Program-made: the position numbers and the translations under genes
Part shown: positions 55,286 to 64,000 of the stretch, one piece after another
How the letters are laid out: each line of letters starts with the position of its first letter
How positions within the stretch are numbered: position 1 is the stretch's first letter
Source of the DNA: Glossina fuscipes
Taxonomy: Eukaryota > Arthropoda > Insecta > Diptera > Glossinidae
Assembly (NCBI RefSeq): GCF_014805625.2
Contig: NW_023998414.1
Coordinates: 20,864,590-20,928,589 of the forward strand
DNA: 64,000 nt
Reading direction: 5' to 3'
Notes under the pieces: model-generated
What the model saw: only the letters and a program-made list of their open reading frames with translations
What the model was told of the DNA's origin: nothing
The model's database searches: none

Positions 55286-58200
55286 TTTTAGTGAAGCTCA
55301 CTCTACACATATATTATATGGTCAGAAAAGTCATTTTTTTTTTTTTTTTCTATATAAATCGTCATCATCAAAATCTGAGATGATAGAAAAACATTTTTAT
55401 TCCATCGCATTGGTAAACCGATGCCTACCTGCTTTAATGTAAATCTTTCTTTTCTCTAGCGACAAATTCATAGAACTTGAAAATTATTTGCAAACTTTCA
55501 ACGATGATATCAAAAGCAAATTACAAGTCAATGCCGATCATAATGCCAAATATGCGACTTTAGGTCTGGAGATCAAAAGCATGAAACATATTGTTTGTGA
55601 GACTGAAGAACGTTGTGACAAATTGGAAGCATTGTTTACCGAAATGGACCGTAGCTTACACCATACCATGCAATTGGTCGCTGATATGGAAAATTATTTA
55701 TCTACGCAGCAAAGACTAACGAGTATTATAAATACTAGAGGTAAGTTGATGTGTTGCGAATGCGATAAACAGTATGTGAGAGTATGATGGTCGAAGGAGT
55801 TACATACGCTTTGGCGCGTTTAGAGTTTTTCCAATTTTTTCAATTTAATTTTATAAAATTGTTACATCCAAGTTAGATAAGATGGACAGAATGAAGCGAT
55901 TTTTTATCCATCTCCCAAGAATCAATATATAGTAATTTTGGCGATCCGTTTATAGCAGAAACACACTAAGCAAATCACCTGGTGCGTGTTTATATTTGCG
56001 ATCAGCATAAGATAGCACAATCCTCTACAATTGTTTACCATTGACTTTGCGTTCGCGATCATAAAAAGTAGAAATAAAATGCGAATAAATTTTTAAAGAA
56101 CGCTGTCTAAATCTGTTTATCACGGCCATAAAAAAGCAAGCGCCAGTAATCTATGACATAAGTGTGACTAACATAAATCCAATCGTATTAAAGACAGGTA
56201 GCAGTAAACAAAGTATGGGTTCGTTGAATTCCTCACAAAAAGGACGATCGCATAAAATACGAAACTTGCGTCAATTAGTCGGCATAGATGTCTTAAAAAT
56301 GCAATCACTTCTCTTCGACAATCAAGTGCGGATAGACATATGTGCCTAAACACAATAATAAACAGCAATAGAATACAGAAATTTTACGAAATCAGTTTGT
56401 CAGTCAGTTTGAAAACTATTTTTCGTTTCAAAGCAAACGATGCTTTTTTTTCTTTTTTAAAAAAATTGGTTGAATATTATGCAACAGTATGTTGTACAAA
56501 CTTACAACGATTATTATGGATTAATCTGTAACGGTTTCTAGGCTAGAACTTTTTAGAAAAATAAAAAACAGATTGAATCATTATAGCCGTTCATGGCCCA
56601 GCATGGGAAGTGATCGAGAAAGTGATTCGATCCCAACCATTTTCAACAGCGTTCGTCCTTGGGCCAAATACCTTGGTTCGATACACCAAATTTCATCAAA
56701 ATGCCCCAGAAATTACTAGCCGTAGGTTCAACGGACGGACGGACAGACTGAAAGGCAAGCTCAAAATTATCTTTCGACTTAATCAGTATAATGAAAGGTT
56801 GGGTGCATCTCCAGTCCTTCAGCGCACAAACTTGATATACACTGTATCGCAAATGGNNNNNNNNNNTCCAGTCCTTCAGCGCACAAACTTGATATACACT
56901 GTATCGCAAATGGTATAAGGTATAGCAATACGTGTGTAACGGAAAGTGAAGTTTTAAAGTTGTACTCTTTGTCAACATTTGCCATCCATTGATTCCAATT
57001 TTTTTCATACGCTTTCTGTATTTGTTTGATTATTGAAGGAAGAAGCATTGGAAGCCCAAGTTAGCGTGAAAATTCACCCGCTACAACTTATCTGGTTGTT
57101 TGAAAGAGATTGTGAAAAGTCGCATGAAGTATTACGTCGGGCGAACCGTCGGATATACTCGTTGAATTATAAAAACAAGGACGAGCTTATATTCTTCTCA
57201 GGCCGTATCTCTTAATACCTATCACTAGTTCTACCACAGTATTTGACTACTACATAGACTAAACATCCATTGAGTCGACGTTTCGTATTGTATGTCACGT
57301 AAATGCATAGATTGGTAAAATTTCGTAGGTAATTCTACAAACCAAAAAAAAAACAACAACATAGATTGTTAGTAATTGATTCGACGTAATCGATTTTCAC
57401 ACTTGTCCGAAAAGCTTTATTAGAGAAACATTTAAGAAAAGCAGGCACAATGCTCTAAATGTAAAATGATCCAACTTTAACGCTTATATTTTGACTATGA
57501 GCGAGCGCGAGCTATAGACAACAATTTCTCAGGTCCAACTTTTTGTTCTTAAAAAAGTTTCAAAATCGTATTCGAGGCAGTGGTTTGCACGCATTTTGCT
57601 ACTCGTCCTGATCAGGAATGCATTAGCTTGATAAGGTCTTTGGTAGATGTAATGACTTTCAATAATAAGCATCCATAGCCAATGCGTCACGAGCTGCATG
57701 GCAGGTGACATCGCTGAAAAGAAATATCCATAGCATTAATATCAGGCCAAGGGAAAGCAGCATCAACATTGGTCAATGACGCACACATTCACTGCCGCGA
57801 TTCAATAAGCAGTATTCTTGAACGCATGGACAATGTGGCGTGCGAATCCCAAAACGCATCAAATTGTCATTCGTTGCAAATGAGGAGTTTACTCATTTGT
57901 TTCTCTTGGGTTGCTGGAATCTGCAAATCGTTGTCATTTGAATACGTTACTCGGCAGTTATATTACTTGTCCAGAAAAACAAAAATCATTCAGAATAATC
58001 AATCAGTTAGAAGTTGGCAGTTATTAAATACTACCGTAAAGTTTCAAATGGTTCTGTGGAGAAACTTTATTAAATATATATCTCTGGCAGTGGCTATGAA
58101 AATGCTTTCAAAATTACTCGAAAGTAGAGAACAATTTTCAACCCAAAATATTGCAGAAGTTTATTATCGTTTTGCTAATTAAAATGTATATGAGTTGGTA

Positions 58201-59050
58201 GTGGGAAGCAGTCCAAAATATGTCACAGATCGAGAATCGAAATTCGAAGGATTTTTGATCAAAAGAAGATTTCCAATATGCTATAGATGACGGAATAAGC
58301 AGGTAGTAGTTTAAATTTTTCAAAGAGTATTCAATGACAGAATAAGAGATGAGATGATAGATAGGCCGGAGAGCAAGAAATCAATGGCACAAATGGGGTT
58401 CAAAAGGGCTTCAATTAAAAATAGCTCAAAGTTCTGTAGATTGGCAACGAAAAATCGTTCCATCTTAATATGTAAACAACCGTAGAAGTGTTATTAGAGA
58501 ATCGCAGGCCAATAAGTACCAATGATTTGCTTTTTCAAGAACTACTTATAATTTTAGGTCATTTAATTTGGCATATTAAGGATTTGTCTAAGAAAATGGA
58601 CGAATCTAAAAAGTATGATACGATATTGCACAGTGCTATGTTCTCTAATAAGCCTTACGGTTATGCTTTGAGGGTAAATATCCTACGCATATTAAATAGC
58701 TTGTGTGCTAATATTTACGAATTTGTCTGCAGCTCGATATTTATTTGAATGGAAAAGGAAATTGGAAAGGTCGTAACATGTTGGCTTGTTTGAATGTTTT
58801 ACCCGGAGAATATGATGCGCTTTTAACGTGGCCTTGTCGCTTGCAAGCCAATGTTTTAATCCGTGATCAGCGTTATACAAGTCAATCGGAAGCCGACGAT
58901 TATATGAAGCTTGTTAATGTTCGTAAGAAAAGTGATGATTATATACAAACTAATCAATTTTTTTATATACCTCATAAGATCCTAACGCAGGCTCAATATT
59001 TAAAAAATGATTCAATTTATGTTGAAGTGAGAATATTGAAAACGCAATAA
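54303..59050 (+). CDS. Traf6: TRAF-family signalling adaptor, 3' exons (zinc finger, coiled coil, MATH)
   Basis: Five plus-strand exons join in frame: 54303-54710, 54780-54928, 55460-55740, 58558-58673 and 58733-59050 (stop TAA). All introns are GT-AG, with phases 0, 2, 1, 0, and the sum is 423 residues. Exon 1 opens inside a TRAF-type zinc finger (HCGQVLEQCPNTCKVFLP, then HLKECPH). Heptad-rich coiled coil follows through about residue 277. The C-terminal MATH/TRAF-C domain starts GHLIWHIKDLSKK and has NKPYGYALR, LNGKGNWKGR and LPGEYDALLTWPC. TRAFs are cytoplasmic adaptors; the MATH domain trimerises and binds receptor or adaptor tails, and a RING, if present, would be a ubiquitin ligase. The N-terminal RING and first zinc fingers are not seen; their exons must lie to the left behind a long intron. 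The MATH sequence looks closer to fly Traf6 than to Traf4, a judgement from memory. Confidence 0.85.
55062..55094 (+). repeat. (CT)n tract in TRAF intron 2
   Basis: About 16 CT units with one interruption. It is complementary to the (AG)n tract 155 bp downstream in the same intron. Confidence 0.9.
55250..55282 (+). repeat. (AG)n tract in TRAF intron 2
   Basis: About 16 uninterrupted AG units, facing the (CT)n tract at 55062. Confidence 0.9.
56600..56935 (-). repeat. Dispersed repeat family R2, copy 9, in TRAF intron 3
   Basis: Minus-oriented: GAAAGTGATTCGATCCCAAC, CGTTCGTCCTTGGGCCAAAT, TTCGATACACCAAATTTCAT, GGACGGACGGACAGAC, TTAATCAGTATAATGAAAGG. It contains a 10-N gap and duplicated contig ends. 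Confidence 0.65.
56857..56866. other. Assembly gap (10 N) between duplicated contig ends
   Basis: The 47 bp before the gap (56810-56856) are identical to the 47 bp after it (56867-56913), so the two contigs overlap and the gap is probably artificial. Confidence 0.95.
57769..58182 (+). other. Long open frame inside TRAF intron 3, function unknown
   Basis: A 137-codon stop-free frame, long for this AT-rich DNA. The first third has ordinary composition (DSISSILERMDNVACESQN); the rest is rich in L, K, I and S. It has no recognisable domain and no ATG at its start (GTG). It may be a decayed element, an unused exon or chance. Confidence 0.2.
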
Positions 59051-59051
59051 A
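59046..59051 (+). promoter_or_regulatory. AATAAA signal overlapping the TRAF stop codon
   Basis: The TAA stop is embedded in AATAAA. Further T-rich and AT-rich DNA follows; whether this signal is used, giving a very short 3' untranslated region, cannot be told. Confidence 0.4.
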
Positions 59052-59476
59052 TTATTTATCCGTTGTGTTTTATTTGTTCATTTATTTGTTTACATTTTTT
59101 TATTTTCATTCAATTTAAATATTGTTTAAATAATCCAGCTTTTTGTAATAATTTTGTTAAGATTATAAAATATTGTTTGTTTCTTATTTTTTTTTTTTTT
59201 TTTGTTAGCAATAATTATAAAAAATAGTACATTTTTTTTTTTTATTTTAAATGCATAAATTTGACAAAAATTGTGTTTTTTTTTTTTTTTTGTTTTTGTT
59301 TTCGTTTTTTCTTTTGTATATAATAAGAAGCTTGTTGTTGTACACATATAAAAAGATTTTGTTTTAATAATAACATTTTATCAGTGTTTTATTACTTTTT
59401 TGTTTTTGTGTTTGTAGGATATTCGATTAAAGAAAGTGATGAAAGTTTTTGTTGAACTTTATCATTTTACAAGGAT
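59051..59476. other. Shared 3' region of the convergent TRAF and annexin genes
   Basis: 426 bp between the two stop codons, with several long poly(T) runs on the plus strand (59189-59203, 59232-59243, 59277-59291). Both 3' untranslated regions must lie here or overlap the neighbouring gene. Confidence 0.6.
59388..59393 (-). promoter_or_regulatory. Polyadenylation signal of the annexin gene
   Basis: AATAAA on the minus strand about 84 nt after the annexin stop codon, at the usual distance for a short 3' untranslated region. Confidence 0.5.
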
Positions 59477-63011
<3,535 letters not shown>

Positions 63012-63399
63012 AGCAGATATCGAACAAAGATCGAATGCAAACAAAAAAAGATTGTGTAAATGCAAAAGTAACCGAGCATAGATCTGTAATCCAGCTGCCT
63101 ATTATTAAAGAAAAGAAGAATATTTTTATAACAGTCCAAGACACATAATTAGCACACAGTGTACCATAAAAGTAAACAAAGGTTTACGAAAAAGAAAAAA
63201 AAAAAGTTATTTTTATTTTACTATTACTATGGCAAAGAAATAAATTCTTAGATTAGAGTAGGATGAGCACAAATTGCCAAGAATATCGCAATCCCTTAAG
63301 CAAAAAAAAAAACAAAACTAAAAAAAGTTTAGTTGTTTAGTTTTAGCGTTTCAATCAAATTCAATATTTACGACCACCTCCAGGATGTCGATGAGAATC

Positions 63400-63840
63400 C
63401 GAATGCGAATGCGGCGAATGCAAATTTTCGAATCGCGGCGCGACAATGCGTGTCTTTACTCTGATTAGATCAATTAAGAATTTGATACTTATCAAGAATA
63501 TATAGGGATGGTCGGGGTATTGATTCATCCCAACAAGCCCACAAGCATAGGAGGTAGAGTGCATCAACGAAATTCAGTCACATTTGTGCAAAATGGTCAT
63601 GGAAAACTTCGATAAGAGAGGGCAGTGCATGTGCACATGCGCAGGCTATTCCACACATAACCTTATCCTGATTAAAAAGAAAATATCTCTGTTTTTTATT
63701 TAATTGAAATCTCGCGTAAATTTTGTACCATCCCTTATGTAATTACTTTACACAGTCTATGAAGAGTCTTCCTGAGCGGTGCAAACGTTTCGATAAAATC
63801 AATATAACCCCAACTTTTGTGGTAAGTGTAAAAATTCATG
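63400..63840 (+). mobile_element. DINE-1/INE-1-like element, copy I, interrupted
   Basis: The 3' part of the family is split. TTAGATCAATTAAGAATTTG and ATACTTATCAAGAATATATA lie before, and TCTATGAAGAGTCTTCCTGA, GCGGTGCAAACGTTTCGATA and AAATCAATATAACCCC after, an intervening block. Confidence 0.65.
63503..63737. mobile_element. Small inserted element with short inverted ends
   Basis: About 235 bp lying inside DINE copy I. It begins TAGGGATGGT and ends ACCATCCCTTA, a 10-bp inverted repeat. It has no coding capacity and no copy elsewhere in the window that I could see. It looks like a small MITE but could be chance symmetry. Confidence 0.4.
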
Positions 63841-64000
63841 TAGCATAGATTTACGTTAAATTTGCTCTATCCGTGTATCCATGGCTGTATATCTCTTAGA
63901 GATGGCAAGTATTTGAAATTTTCTTGTTCTAATCTATGCTTGCTTATGCAAGAGCGAACAAAGTACGGTTCGAATATTACCATACGTGATATATAAAGTA

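Overview
The window is AT-rich nuclear DNA of a higher (schizophoran) fly. The signs are three spliced genes whose products match insect families, eukaryotic tRNA genes with internal promoters, DINE-1/INE-1-like dispersed repeats ending in a GATGGGTATA-type terminus, mariner and pogo-like DNA transposons, a tRNA-derived SINE and many poly(A)/(AG)n/(AT)n tracts. The species cannot be fixed from the sequence. There is no operon, CRISPR array or prokaryotic system. Most of the 64 kb is intergenic or intronic repeat-derived DNA.

Left end (1-16 kb): two tRNA-Arg(CCT) genes face away from each other (150-222 minus; 1041-1103 plus, cut by a 400-N gap). A degraded mariner lies at about 3 kb. The first three coding exons of an otoferlin-type ferlin, on the minus strand, run from the ATG at 11458 down to 6116, with the rest of the gene beyond the left edge. 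Repeats fill its 4.8-kb first intron.

Middle (14-53 kb): this is a repeat landscape. A pogo-like MITE (14023-14576) has an inverted second copy (18263-19302) with another repeat nested in it. A complete mariner (25808-27058) keeps perfect inverted ends and a TA duplication but has a broken transposase. A processed RpL28 pseudogene lies at 37138-37548. A tRNA-derived SINE family has five copies, two with target-site duplications. The initiator tRNA-Met gene (44218-44289) sits between two direct copies of a DINE-1-like element. Three short open segments (16.1, 35.3 and 38.1 kb) could be exons of genes I cannot name.

Right end (54-64 kb): a TRAF gene (plus, exons 54303-59050, N-terminal exons not found) and an annexin B11 gene (minus, exons 63011-59477) converge with only 426 bp between their stop codons. 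The TRAF part encodes a C-terminal zinc finger, a long coiled coil and a complete MATH domain. The annexin is complete, with all four annexin repeats and a short hydrophobic first exon.

I found no convincing new biological system. The most useful leads are the SINE family, the nested pogo-like MITE pair, the unexplained GC-rich open frame at 38.1 kb, the strand-ambiguous exon candidate at 16.1 kb and a falsely duplicated contig end at 56.8 kb.
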